This document shows positions 25,598-34,032 of a stretch of 64,000 nucleotides of DNA, piece by piece. The notes under the pieces were generated by a model, which saw only the letters and a program-made list of their open reading frames with translations, ran no database searches and was not told the origin of the DNA. The DNA comes from Chloroflexota bacterium. GTDB taxonomy: Bacteria; Chloroflexota; Dehalococcoidia; JACQUO01. The DNA is taken from contig JACQUO010000023.1 in NCBI GenBank assembly GCA_016210205.1, positions 129,788 through 193,787 of the forward strand, read 5' to 3'. A program made the translations under genes and the position numbers. How positions within the stretch are numbered: the stretch's first letter is position 1; each line of letters begins with the position of its first letter.

Positions 25598-25645
25598 AGA
25601 TAGGGGGACCGCCCATAGCGGGTTGGCTCCTCCTATCTTTTCTTT
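25598..25645 (+). terminator. probable Rho-independent terminator of the bc operon
   Basis: GATAGG...CCTATC arms with further internal pairing (GGGGGACC / GGCTCC region) are followed by TTTTCTTT, directly after the cytochrome fusion gene. Confidence 0.6.
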
Positions 25646-25748
25646 ACCTGCCATCAGACCGGCTGCCTTCCCGGAGGAGCCAACCCTACATTCGGCCCTA
25701 CGACAGGCGCTGCCGGCACGAGGTGGCGCTCGCCGCCTCTCACCAGGG

Positions 25749-25777
25749 TTGACAGGGCCGTCCCCGCCCTGTATTGT
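25749..25777 (+). promoter_or_regulatory. promoter for the four CoA-transferase genes
   Basis: TTGACA (25749-25754), 17 bp, TATTGT (25772-25777), about 90 bp before the first CoA-transferase gene. The rest of the 277-bp gap shows no gene. Confidence 0.62.
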
Positions 25778-25866
25778 CAGAAAACCCTGTGCCCCATACC
25801 AGCGACTAACCTCACGGCGCAGAGCGTACCGGCATCTCTAAGGATAGTGGCGGAAGGAGGAGAGCG

Positions 25867-27093
25867 ATGGCGGAGACGAGAGACCACCCACAGGCCCTGG
25901 AGGACATCCGCGTCCTGGAGCTGGCCGATGAGAAGGGCCTATATTGCGGGAAGCTCCTAGCGGACATGGGCGCCCAAGTCATCAAGGTGGAGCGGCCCGG
26001 CGGTGACCCCACCCGTGACATCGGGCCATTCTACCAGGACCGACCTCACCGGGAGCGGAGCCTCTTCTTCTGGCACTACAACACCAGCAAGCAGGACGTC
26101 ACCCTGAGCCTGGAGACCCCTGAGGGGCGCGGCCTCTTTCGCCGCCTGGCGGCGAAGACCGACATCATCATCGAGACTACGCTGCCGGGCAGCCTGGAGG
26201 CCCTGGGCCTGGGGTATGATTCCCTGGCAGCAGATAACCCGGGCCTCATCATGACCTCCATCACCAGCTTCGGCCCTCAGGGGCCTTACTCCCAGTATAA
26301 GGCCCCGGACATCGTGGGGGTGGCCATGGGGGGAATGATGACGGTCTGCGGGGAGCCGGAGACGCCACCCGTCCAGCCCTACGGGGGCCAAGCATATCAC
26401 GCTGTGTCCTGCCAGGCGGCCATCGGCGCTCTCATCGCCCTCTACGCCCGTGGGCTCACCGGGCGGGGGCAGCATGTCCAGGCCTCCATGCAGGCGGCGG
26501 TGGCCTTCTCCACGGAGTTCACCAACCTCTGGTGGATATACCAGAAGCTCAACCTCAAGCGCCACGGCAGCCGCCACGGGGCTTCTGGGCCCGGCCCCGT
26601 GGGCAACATCTGCCATACTAAGGACGGCTATATTTGCATCATGGGGGGCAACCCACCCCTGGATTGGATGGAGCGGGAGGGCCTGGCAGGAGACCTCAAG
26701 GGCCACCCCTACTGGTCCAACCCGGCCCTACGGCGGGACCCCCAGGTCTCCCTGCATGTCTTTGGTCTCACCGACGCCTGGACGCGCACCCACTCCAAGA
26801 TGAAACTTTTCCACGCCTGCCAGGCCCAGCAGATAAACTGGGCCCCGGTCTATTCCCTGGAGGAAGTCCACGCCGACCCCCATATCCAGGCCCGGGATTT
26901 CTTCGTGGAGATAGAGCACCCGGAGCTGGGCGCCCGCTTCGAGTACCCCGGCGCCCCCTACAAGTTCGGTGAGACCCCCTGGAGCATCCGCCGGCGTGCC
27001 CCCCTGGTGGGGGAGGACAACTCAGAGGTCTATGGGGCCTTGGGCCTCTCTAAAGAGGAGCTGGCCCTGCTGGCCCAGGCCGGGGTCATATAG
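25867..27093 (+). CDS. CaiB/BaiF family III CoA-transferase, pair 1 non-catalytic-type subunit
   Basis: Family III CoA-transferases move CoA between organic acids as interlocked dimers. This 408-residue copy has the family N-terminus (RVLELADEKGLYCGKLLADM, then GAQVIKVERPGGDPTRDIGP) and the LTGRGQHVQASM loop. Aligned by hand through the conserved TGRGQ block, the position of formyl-CoA transferase Asp169 is Tyr177 here (GGQAYHAVS), so it lacks the catalytic Asp. It resembles copy 3 most, whereas copy 2, only 12 bp downstream, keeps the Asp. This pattern suggests a hetero-oligomer with copy 2, as in benzylsuccinate CoA-transferase. The substrate is unknown. Confidence 0.85.
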   Translation: MAETRDHPQALEDIRVLELADEKGLYCGKLLADMGAQVIKVERPGGDPTRDIGPFYQDRPHRERSLFFWHYNTSKQDVTLSLETPEGRGLFRRLAAKTDIIIETTLPGSLEALGLGYDSLAADNPGLIMTSITSFGPQGPYSQYKAPDIVGVAMGGMMTVCGEPETPPVQPYGGQAYHAVSCQAAIGALIALYARGLTGRGQHVQASMQAAVAFSTEFTNLWWIYQKLNLKRHGSRHGASGPGPVGNICHTKDGYICIMGGNPPLDWMEREGLAGDLKGHPYWSNPALRRDPQVSLHVFGLTDAWTRTHSKMKLFHACQAQQINWAPVYSLEEVHADPHIQARDFFVEIEHPELGARFEYPGAPYKFGETPWSIRRRAPLVGEDNSEVYGALGLSKEELALLAQAGVI

Positions 27094-27105
27094 AGGGAGG
27101 GGGAG

Positions 27106-28320
27106 ATGGAAGGAGCACTGGCGGGGCTACGGGTGCTGGACTTCACCTGGGTGCTGGCCGGGCCATCGTCCACCAGGTTCCTGGCTGACCACGGGGCGCA
27201 AATCATCAAGGTGGAGCAGCGGGGCACGGGTGACCGTGTGCGCCAAGCCGTCCTGGCCGACGCCAAGCCGGGGGTTAACCGGGGCGGCTATTTCAACTGC
27301 ATCAACCGGGGCAAGCTCAGCATCACTTTGAACATGGGAGACCCCCGTGCCCAGGGGCTGGTGCGGCGGCTGGTGCCCCTGTGCGACATCGTGGTGGACA
27401 ACTTCCGCCCCGGCATCATGGAGCGCTGGGGGCTGGACTACGAGAACCTGAGGAGGCTGAGGCCCGACATCATCGCCTTGAGCCTCTCGGGCATGGGGCG
27501 CACGGGGCCTTACGCCGGCTACGGCAGCTTTGGGCCCAACCTCCAGGCCCTCTCCGGCATCACCTACCTCACCGGCTTCCCTTGGCGCGACCCCGTGGGC
27601 TTCGGCTACTCCTACTCCGACTACACCGGAGGCTGGGCCGGGGCATTGGCCATGCTCCAGGCCCTCCACTACCGCCGGCGGACGGGCCAGGGGCAGTTCG
27701 TGGACTTGTCGCAACTGGAGGCGCTGCTCCCCATGCTGGGGGTGGGCCTGATGGACCTCACCGTCAACGGCCGCCAGGCCACCCGCGCGGGCAACCGCTT
27801 GCCGGGCCAGCCCGCCGCCCCCCACGGGGCCTATCGCTGCCGGGGGGATGACCAGTGGTGCGTCATCGCCGTCTTCACTCCCGCCGAGTGGGAGGCCTTC
27901 TGCCGCGCCCTGGGCAATCCCCCCTGGGCCGTCGACCCCAAGTTTGCCAGTGTCACCGCGCGAGTCCAGCATCAGGACGAGCTGGACAGGCTGGTGGAGG
28001 AGTGGACAGGCCAGCGGACGCCCGACCAGGTCATGGAGCATCTCCAGTCCCACGGCGTGGCGGCGGCGGCGGTGCGCGAGGCCCCCGACCTCATCGACCG
28101 CGACCCGCAACTGCGGGAGTTCGGCTTCTGGGTGGAAGCTGACCATCCGGAGCTGGGCCGCCGCCTCTACGAGGGGATGCCCTTCAAGCTGTCGGAGACG
28201 CCGGGGGCGGTGCGCCGCGGCTCGCCCCTCTTAGGGGAGCACAACGACCTGGTCTTCGGCGAGCTCCTGGGATTGAGCCCGGAGGAGATAGCGGGTCTGA
28301 AGAAGGCCGAAGTCATCTGA
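27106..28320 (+). CDS. CaiB/BaiF family III CoA-transferase, pair 1 catalytic-type subunit
   Basis: A 404-residue copy with RVLDFTWVLAGPSSTRFLAD, GAQIIKVEQRGTGDRVRQ and RRTGQGQFVDLSQ. The residue aligned to the catalytic Asp of formyl-CoA transferase is Asp172 (SYSDYTGGWAG), exactly 21 residues before the TGQGQ threonine as in the reference enzyme. It follows copy 1 by 12 bp and is followed by copy 3 after 22 bp, so all four are probably co-transcribed. It is likely the active partner of copy 1. Confidence 0.88.
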   Translation: MEGALAGLRVLDFTWVLAGPSSTRFLADHGAQIIKVEQRGTGDRVRQAVLADAKPGVNRGGYFNCINRGKLSITLNMGDPRAQGLVRRLVPLCDIVVDNFRPGIMERWGLDYENLRRLRPDIIALSLSGMGRTGPYAGYGSFGPNLQALSGITYLTGFPWRDPVGFGYSYSDYTGGWAGALAMLQALHYRRRTGQGQFVDLSQLEALLPMLGVGLMDLTVNGRQATRAGNRLPGQPAAPHGAYRCRGDDQWCVIAVFTPAEWEAFCRALGNPPWAVDPKFASVTARVQHQDELDRLVEEWTGQRTPDQVMEHLQSHGVAAAAVREAPDLIDRDPQLREFGFWVEADHPELGRRLYEGMPFKLSETPGAVRRGSPLLGEHNDLVFGELLGLSPEEIAGLKKAEVI

Positions 28321-28342
28321 TTATTTCCTGAGGAGGCAGCGC

Positions 28343-29614
28343 ATGCCAGACTATTCCCGCACCGATACCCTGCTGGGCCCCTACCGCGTCCTGGACCTCA
28401 CCAGCGAGCTGGGCCTCATGTGCGGCAAGATGCTGGGGGACCTGGGGGCCGATGTCATCAAGCTCGAGCGCCCCGGAGGCGACCCGGCCCGCAATCGCGG
28501 CCCCTTCTATAAAGACCAGGTGCACCCTGAAAAGAGCCTCTTCTGGTTCGCCCACAATGTGAACAAGCGGGGTCTCACCCTGAACATTCGCTGCGCCGAC
28601 GGCCAGGAGCTATTAAAGCGGCTGGTGACCACCGCGGACTTCCTCATCGAAAGCTACGCGCCGGGCTTTCTGGAATCCCTGGGCCTGGACTACGAGGACC
28701 TGAGCCAGATTAACCCCCGTCTGGTGATGGTCTCCATCACCCCCTTCGGCCGCACGGGGCCCAAGGCCCGCCACAAGATGAGCGAGCTCACCATGTGGGC
28801 CAGCGGCGGGGAGATGTATCTCACCGGCGACCCCGACCGAGCGCCCCTGTGGATAAGCCTGCCCCAAGCCGGACTGCAAGGCTCCCTGGAGGCCCTGGCC
28901 GGGGCCATGGTGGCCCACTGGCATCGGGAGAACACCGGCGAGGGCCAGCATGTGGATGTCTCCATCCAGGAGGCTGTCATCTGGCAGCTCATGGGCACCC
29001 CCATCGGCCTCTGGGCCTGCCACGGGGAGAACCAACAGCGCCGCGGCACCATGCAGGTGCAACCCAAAGCCACCTACCCCGGGGCCGGCCAGTGCAAAGA
29101 CGGCTTCTTCACCGGCGGCATCCTCGGCGGCGGCGCTTCCCTCCACACCGTGAGGACGCAGCAGGGTCTGGTGTCCTGGATGGACGCGGAGGGCAGGGCC
29201 ACCCCGGAGCTCAAGGGCTACGACTGGCGCCGCTTCGACGGCCGCTCCGTCACCCAGGAGGAGGCGGACCGGCTGGCCAAACCCATCCTGGACTTCTACA
29301 AGACCAAGACCGTACGCCAAATCCACGAGGAGGGCGTGGTGCAGCGCCGCATGACCACGGCGGCCTTCTACACCGCCAAGGATGTCTTGGCGGACCCCCA
29401 GCTCCAGGCCCGAGACTACTGGGTCAAGCTGGAGCACCCCGAGCTGGGGGAGTCCCTCACCTACCCGGGTGCCTACGCCAAGATGAGTGAGACGCCCCTC
29501 AAGTTCCGGCGCCGCGCCCCCCTCATCGGCGAGCACAACGACGAGCTCTACCGGGGGGAGCTGGGACTGAGCGCCTCGGAGCTGGCCCTGCTCAAGGGGC
29601 GGCGGGTCATCTAA
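28343..29614 (+). CDS. CaiB/BaiF family III CoA-transferase, pair 2 non-catalytic-type subunit
   Basis: A 423-residue copy clearly related to copy 1 (RVLDLTSELGLMCGKMLGDL, GADVIKLERPGGDPARNRGP). The Asp position is Gly177 (PQAGLQGS), and Gln-Ala precede it as in copy 1. The C-terminal region is somewhat longer, with an extra stretch around residues 265-300. ATG 28343 follows GAGGAGG. It probably associates with copy 4. The function beyond the family is unknown. Confidence 0.85.
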   Translation: MPDYSRTDTLLGPYRVLDLTSELGLMCGKMLGDLGADVIKLERPGGDPARNRGPFYKDQVHPEKSLFWFAHNVNKRGLTLNIRCADGQELLKRLVTTADFLIESYAPGFLESLGLDYEDLSQINPRLVMVSITPFGRTGPKARHKMSELTMWASGGEMYLTGDPDRAPLWISLPQAGLQGSLEALAGAMVAHWHRENTGEGQHVDVSIQEAVIWQLMGTPIGLWACHGENQQRRGTMQVQPKATYPGAGQCKDGFFTGGILGGGASLHTVRTQQGLVSWMDAEGRATPELKGYDWRRFDGRSVTQEEADRLAKPILDFYKTKTVRQIHEEGVVQRRMTTAAFYTAKDVLADPQLQARDYWVKLEHPELGESLTYPGAYAKMSETPLKFRRRAPLIGEHNDELYRGELGLSASELALLKGRRVI

Positions 29615-29653
29615 ACCAAGACTTCCCACACATATCGGGAGAGGGAGAGGACT

Positions 29654-30889
29654 GTGGCGAAAAAAGCCTTTGAAGGGATAAAGTGCCTGGACTTCGGCTG
29701 GATAGGGGTGGGGCCGGTGCCCCTGCGGCTCATGGGGGACCACGGAGCTACGGTGGTGCGCCTGGAGTCCCATACCGCCCCGGAGACCGCCCGCAACTCG
29801 CGCCCCTACATCGGGAACACAGCCCATGTGGACCGGGCCTACTGGTTCGCCGACTGGAATAGCAGTAAGCTCGGCCTCAGCATCGACCTGAGTAAGCCCC
29901 GAGGCAAGGAGATTGCCTGGAAGCTCATCCGCTGGGCCGACATCATCACCGAGGGCATGACCACCAAGACCATGCGCAACTGGGGCATGGACTACGAGAG
30001 CGTGCGGAAGGTGCGCCCGGACATCATCTATCTGAGCACCACGGTAAAGGGGCAGACGGGTCCCCACCACTCCGCCGCAGGCCATGGGACGCTCATTGCC
30101 GCCCTGGCAGGCATCTCATCTCTGGTGGGCTGGCCGGACCGCTACCCCTTAAGCCAGTGGGGCGCCTATACCGATATGCCCAACTGGCGCCTGGCCTCGG
30201 CGGCCATCCTGGCGGCCCTGGACTACCGTCGCCGTACCGGTAAGGGGCAGTTCATCGACTACTCCCAGTTCGAGGGCGCCCTCCACCTGGTGGCGCCCAC
30301 CTTCCTGGAATACGCTGTCAATGGCAGGCTCATGGAGCGCAACGGCAACCGCTGGGCCTACGCCGTCCCCCACGGCGCCTTCCCCTGCCAAGGGGACAAC
30401 CGCTGGGTGGCCCTATCCGTCGGCACCGACAAAGAATGGCATTCCTTATGTCAAGCCATGGGCGACCCGGCTTTGGCCCAGGACTCCCGTTTTGCCACCT
30501 TCATGGCCCGCAAGCGCCACGAGGATGAACTGGAGCGCATAGTCGCGGGGTGGACTAAGCAACATACTACCGACGAGGTGGTGGCCAGTCTCCAGACAGC
30601 AGGGGTAGCCTCCAGCGTGGTGGAGAGCGTAAAAGACCTCTTTGAAGACGACCAACTCCAGCACCGGCGGCATTTCCGCTGGCTCCTGCATGCCACCGGG
30701 GAGAAGGTACCCCACGAGGCCTGGGGCTTCCAACTCTCCAAGACGCCAGACACCATGTTCGCCGCCCCCGCCATGGGCCAGCACAACGAGTACGTGCTGA
30801 AGGAAATCCTGGGCTACGCCGATGAGGACATCGCCCAACTTCTCATGGATAAAGTCGTCACCACCGAGGACGACCTGCCCAAGGCCTGA
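29654..30889 (+). CDS. CaiB/BaiF family III CoA-transferase, pair 2 catalytic-type subunit
   Basis: A 411-residue copy with CLDFGWIGVGPVPLRLMGDH, GATVVRLESHTAPE and RRTGKGQFIDYSQFEGA, closest to copy 2. The aligned catalytic residue is Asp174 (AYTDMPNW). The start is GTG at 29654 after GGGAGAGG. It is the last gene of the four; the next gene is convergent. The pattern copy 1/2 and copy 3/4 looks like duplication of an ancestral two-gene unit. Confidence 0.87.
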   Translation: MAKKAFEGIKCLDFGWIGVGPVPLRLMGDHGATVVRLESHTAPETARNSRPYIGNTAHVDRAYWFADWNSSKLGLSIDLSKPRGKEIAWKLIRWADIITEGMTTKTMRNWGMDYESVRKVRPDIIYLSTTVKGQTGPHHSAAGHGTLIAALAGISSLVGWPDRYPLSQWGAYTDMPNWRLASAAILAALDYRRRTGKGQFIDYSQFEGALHLVAPTFLEYAVNGRLMERNGNRWAYAVPHGAFPCQGDNRWVALSVGTDKEWHSLCQAMGDPALAQDSRFATFMARKRHEDELERIVAGWTKQHTTDEVVASLQTAGVASSVVESVKDLFEDDQLQHRRHFRWLLHATGEKVPHEAWGFQLSKTPDTMFAAPAMGQHNEYVLKEILGYADEDIAQLLMDKVVTTEDDLPKA

Positions 30890-30934
30890 TGACACTCTCG
30901 GGCTAATGGCTACAGCCAAGCGACCATTGCTCCG

Positions 30935-31744
30935 TTAGGGGGCTCGCGGCGGCTTGGTCTTTCCCGAAAGGATGGCCGCCACCTGGTCCCGATGGGCTAT
31001 CTCCCAGACCGCGCCGTCCTTGACCAGGTACTTCCAGGTCAGCCTGGGCGTCTGGGCCAAGTCGGCGGGGGTGGTGGAGAGCAGGGTCTCCTCGTCCGCC
31101 TCTGCCTCCACTTCGGGGTTGAAGATTACCTCCTCCAGGCTGGCCTCGGCTAACTTTCCCCCGTCCTTGAGATAACCCCTCACCCCTTCGTAATAGGCCC
31201 ACTGGACGAAGCCGCTGCAGATATAGGAGTCCACCCGCAGGGCCCGGGCCAGTCGGGGTCGCCGCACCCGGCGCAGCCCCTCGGGCTTGAAGCGCAGGAA
31301 GCCATAGACAAACCCCAGGACGAACTGCCGCATAAGCCAGCGGCCGAGGGTGAGTATCATCCCGTAGTCGTATTTGGCATCAATCTCCTGGAGAGCCAGG
31401 CCACGAATATAGCGCTGCAGGTCTTCCTGAAACCAGGGGGCCTCCAGGCTGAGCACCGCCACATCGGTCCTCCGGCCCGAGCCCAGGAAACGGGAGATGT
31501 TGTGGATGTCGATACCCTCGCCGCCCGACTCAATGATGAAGGTTTGCTGATAGCCTTTGTCCGTGTCCCGCAGCACATAGACCAGCGCGGCGTGGTTCCA
31601 GTATGACTTGGTTCCGAAGCGGATAAGCCGCCCGATAAGGCTGCCCTTGGAGTGGGTCAGGAGGATATCCACCCTTTTCAAGCGCCCCTCTTCCACCAGA
31701 GCCCTCATAGCATCGCGGGACAGAAAAGCCGCCTCCCTGGCCAT
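30935..31744 (-). CDS. YiiX/YaeF-like permuted papain-fold hydrolase
   Basis: A 269-residue protein with features of the permuted NlpC/P60 (YiiX/YebB) hydrolases: VDILLTHSKGSLIGRLIRFG followed by SYWNHAALVY, where the active-site His precedes the Cys, and later DSYICSGFVQWAYYEG with the nucleophile Cys. The order His-then-Cys is the hallmark of the permuted fold. Members are proposed amidases or peptidases on lipids or cell wall. ATG 31744 with GGGAGGTG replaces the long track start at 31918. It converges with the CoA-transferase operon. Confidence 0.68.
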   Translation of the reverse strand: MAREAAFLSRDAMRALVEEGRLKRVDILLTHSKGSLIGRLIRFGTKSYWNHAALVYVLRDTDKGYQQTFIIESGGEGIDIHNISRFLGSGRRTDVAVLSLEAPWFQEDLQRYIRGLALQEIDAKYDYGMILTLGRWLMRQFVLGFVYGFLRFKPEGLRRVRRPRLARALRVDSYICSGFVQWAYYEGVRGYLKDGGKLAEASLEEVIFNPEVEAEADEETLLSTTPADLAQTPRLTWKYLVKDGAVWEIAHRDQVAAILSGKTKPPRAP

Positions 31745-31893
31745 GGAAACACCTCCCGACGGAAGTCCCCCCAGTCTAGCAGGCCAGCTTGAAGGGGACA
31801 ACCTCCGCTGTCCTGCTAGCCGCCCGCACTTGGGCGGCCCCTGATGACCAAGGTGTGCTGGCCTAACTGCCCCGCATTCTAGCCCCCCGGCCG

Positions 31894-31923
31894 TTGACAA
31901 AGCTGACCGCCGAGCCATAAACT
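31894..31923 (+). promoter_or_regulatory. promoter for corrinoid methyltransferase-like gene
   Basis: TTGACA (31894-31899), 18 bp, TAAACT (31918-31923). The gap 31745-31967 otherwise shows nothing. Confidence 0.6.
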
Positions 31924-31967
31924 AGGTTTGGCCCCACAGGTTAGTTCACTCCCTCAGGAGGCAACCC

Positions 31968-32753
31968 TTGGAAATCATCGCCACCAACCTCAACTTCCGC
32001 AGCCGCAAGCTGGCCACCGCCGCCAAAGAGGGCCACGTCGAGGCGCTCCAGCAGCTGGCGCGGGACTGCGCCGCCGCCGGCGCCCACCGCCTGGCCATCA
32101 TCCCCCAGCCCGGCCAGCACAACGTGGTTGACCTCATGAGGTTTGCCATCGACGCTGTCCAGAAAGCCGTCGACCTGCCCCTAGCCCTTTGCTGTGACGA
32201 CCCCAAGGCTCTTCAGGCCGCACTCAAGGCCTGCAAGCGCCCACCTCTCATCAACTATATCTCCTTCGAGCAGGAGAGGCTGGACATCCTGCCCATGGCC
32301 GCGGCCGCCCGCGCCGAGGTGACCCTGCTGGCGGTGCAAAAGGGCATCCCCGACGATGTGGACGAATCCTTACACCTGGCCTCGGTCCTGGTGGGGGCGG
32401 CGGCGGAGGCCGGCATACCGCACGAGCGCATGTATTTGGACCCCATGGCGGTGCATGTCACCGCTGATGTAGGGCAGCACCATGCTCAGACTGTGCTCGA
32501 GTTCTTCCGCGCTCTGCCCGACGCCTTCGACCCGCCCGTGAAAGGCGTTTGCTGGCTCTCCAACATCTCCGCGGGCGCCCCGCGTCAGGTGCGCCCCGCC
32601 ATCAACAGCGTGTTTCTGGCCATGCTGGCAGGGTTGGGAGTTTCCACCGTCTACATGGATGTCCTGGACCGGGAGACCATGCGCTCCCTCCGGGTTATCC
32701 GCGTCCTCCAGAACGACCTGCTGTACTCCGACGCCGAGGCGCATATACGGTGA
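31968..32753 (+). CDS. methyltetrahydrofolate:corrinoid methyltransferase-like protein
   Basis: A 261-residue TIM-barrel of the pterin-binding family, close in length and pattern to AcsE (MeTr), which moves a methyl group from methyl-THF to a corrinoid protein in the Wood-Ljungdahl pathway. Shared landmarks are LPLALCCDDPKALQAALKAC, PLINYISFE, YLDPMAVHVTADVGQHHAQT, CWLSNISAG and a C-terminus like AEILLNQ. The Asp, Asn, Asp and Asn that hold the pterin in MeTr appear kept, but the LDLNVG segment is replaced by LAIIPQPG. The start is TTG 31968 after AGGAGG. No CODH/ACS or corrinoid protein gene is in the window. Confidence 0.72.
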   Translation: MEIIATNLNFRSRKLATAAKEGHVEALQQLARDCAAAGAHRLAIIPQPGQHNVVDLMRFAIDAVQKAVDLPLALCCDDPKALQAALKACKRPPLINYISFEQERLDILPMAAAARAEVTLLAVQKGIPDDVDESLHLASVLVGAAAEAGIPHERMYLDPMAVHVTADVGQHHAQTVLEFFRALPDAFDPPVKGVCWLSNISAGAPRQVRPAINSVFLAMLAGLGVSTVYMDVLDRETMRSLRVIRVLQNDLLYSDAEAHIR

Positions 32754-32794
32754 TTACCCCGCCATAGCGTTTCCGCCTTTTCTCGCGGGGTAAT
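32753..32794 (+). terminator. hairpin after the methyltransferase gene
   Basis: A perfect 10-bp stem ATTACCCCGC / GCGGGGTAAT with a 22-nt loop begins at the stop codon. There is no T-run, so it could instead protect the mRNA end. Confidence 0.4.
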
Positions 32795-32986
32795 TGCAGA
32801 CCCTGGTTTCGCCGCCGCCAGCCGCCCGGGACACTGAACCCTGTGGGCCTTCTCCCACTCCCTTTACTTGAGAGGAAACCGCAGGTGCCACGTCCTCGCT
32901 CTTCGCGAGCAAGAGCTTTTATTTCCACCAGAATGTCATCGATAATCACACTTTGAAAGAACTAAAAAAATTCCTTCAAAATTATC
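32795..32986. other. intergenic, no gene recognised
   Basis: The 300-bp gap between 32753 and 33054 holds the hairpin at its left end, then featureless sequence that becomes strongly AT-rich after 32935, and a promoter at its right end. Short ORFs here do not look coding. Confidence 0.5.
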
Positions 32987-33015
32987 TTGCCAAAAGTCTT
33001 TTCATGTGTTATTAT
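32987..33015 (+). promoter_or_regulatory. promoter for channel-like gene
   Basis: TTGCCA (32987-32992), 17 bp, TATTAT (33010-33015), inside an AT-rich stretch. Confidence 0.6.
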
Positions 33016-33053
33016 GCTGACTCGTGACGGAATAGAACTCTCGGAGGGGCCCT

Positions 33054-33944
33054 ATGAGCAGCTCTACCCCTCTCATCGATGGGCTGGCGATGTACACCGC
33101 GGGCCGTGGGCCACTAAGGCAGGCCAACTATGAGTCCGGGCGCACCCGTCCACCCGAGCTACCGAATCCCTACCCCTGGCGTCCTCCCCAGAGTTGGCAA
33201 GGGCTACCCTCGAGCCAAGTAACGCGACGGAGGCGATTCTCCGCCCCGCCGGTGGAAGATGAAAGCCCCAATGCCGCCTGGCAGGCCCCAGCCACAACCT
33301 ACCGCAGCCGCTGGAACGGCTTCATCGAAGAGGACCGAACGGCCCACCCCGCCAAGACCGCCTCAAGGGCCTGGGGCAGCCTGGACCAGGCCCCCGCCCT
33401 GTGGAGCGATTCCCCTCCCACCCCATCGCCTCGGCCCGTTGCCCTGGCGGCCACGGCGGTTCTGGAGCAGCCGCTAATCCCGGCAGCCCTCCTGGGCCGA
33501 CCTCGCCTCATCCCCACTGTTTATCCTCCTTCCCTCACCCGAGAGTGGGAACCGGAGGAGAAAGCGGAATCGCCCACGCCACCAGAGGTGAGTTTGCCCG
33601 TTGCCAAGGCAGCTGGAAAGCCTGCCTCTGCTTTCAGGCTCTTCCAGCTTGATGAAAGCCTCCTCAATATTCTGGTCTTCGCTTCCGTGGTGGTGGTGGT
33701 CTTCGGCTTCCTGTACATGTTCTCTGAAAGCGTGGGCAGCTACACCAATAGCCCCTTCGGCGTCCAAGACTACTTCCTCTTCAGCATACGCACCTTACTG
33801 ACCATGTCCATGCCCGACATGGGCCCCCTCAATTCCTTCGGGAGGCTGTTGAACTCTCTGGAGGGCACCTTCGGCATGTTTTCCCTGGCGCTGGTTAGCT
33901 TCATCCTGGGCCGCAACCTGAGCTCCAGCCAAGAGGCCAGCTAA
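33054..33944 (+). CDS. two-TM potassium-channel-like protein with degenerate filter and long disordered N-terminus
   Basis: A 296-residue protein. The first 195 or so residues are Pro/Arg-rich and look unstructured. The C-terminal 100 residues have an ion-channel layout: TM1 (LLNILVFASVVVVVFGFLYMF), a loop, a pore-helix-like FGVQDYFLFSIRTLLTM, then PDMGPLNSFGRLLNSLEGTFG running into TM2 (MFSLALVSFILGR). The T-x-G-Y-G-D filter of Ion_trans_2 channels is replaced by TMSMPDMGP (about residues 250-258), while the flanking D..P....GR.L...E...G pattern is kept. It may conduct other ions, be a non-conducting relative, or be a sensor. ATG 33054 follows GGAGGGG. Confidence 0.62.
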   Translation: MSSSTPLIDGLAMYTAGRGPLRQANYESGRTRPPELPNPYPWRPPQSWQGLPSSQVTRRRRFSAPPVEDESPNAAWQAPATTYRSRWNGFIEEDRTAHPAKTASRAWGSLDQAPALWSDSPPTPSPRPVALAATAVLEQPLIPAALLGRPRLIPTVYPPSLTREWEPEEKAESPTPPEVSLPVAKAAGKPASAFRLFQLDESLLNILVFASVVVVVFGFLYMFSESVGSYTNSPFGVQDYFLFSIRTLLTMSMPDMGPLNSFGRLLNSLEGTFGMFSLALVSFILGRNLSSSQEAS

Positions 33945-33973
33945 GGAGATAGACCAACCCGGCCCGCTCACAC

Positions 33974-34011
33974 CAAGCAAAGGCTCGCCTCCTGGGGTGA
34001 GCCTTTGCTTG
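33974..34011. terminator. bidirectional terminator hairpin
   Basis: A perfect 13-bp stem CAAGCAAAGGCTC / GAGCCTTTGCTTG with a 12-nt loop lies between two convergent genes. T-runs are weak on both sides. Confidence 0.7.
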
Positions 34012-34032
34012 TTCCTCCGCCTCAAGGCCGGC

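Noticed and set aside
25867-27093. Naming copy 1 formyl-CoA transferase (frc)
   Set aside because: It lacks the catalytic Asp, and no oxalyl-CoA decarboxylase motif set or oxalate context is certain; the ThDP enzyme at 41 kb is too far away to support it.
25867-30889. Four CoA-transferase genes as an assembly duplication
   Set aside because: The copies differ throughout at DNA and protein level and have different lengths and start codons, so they are old paralogues.
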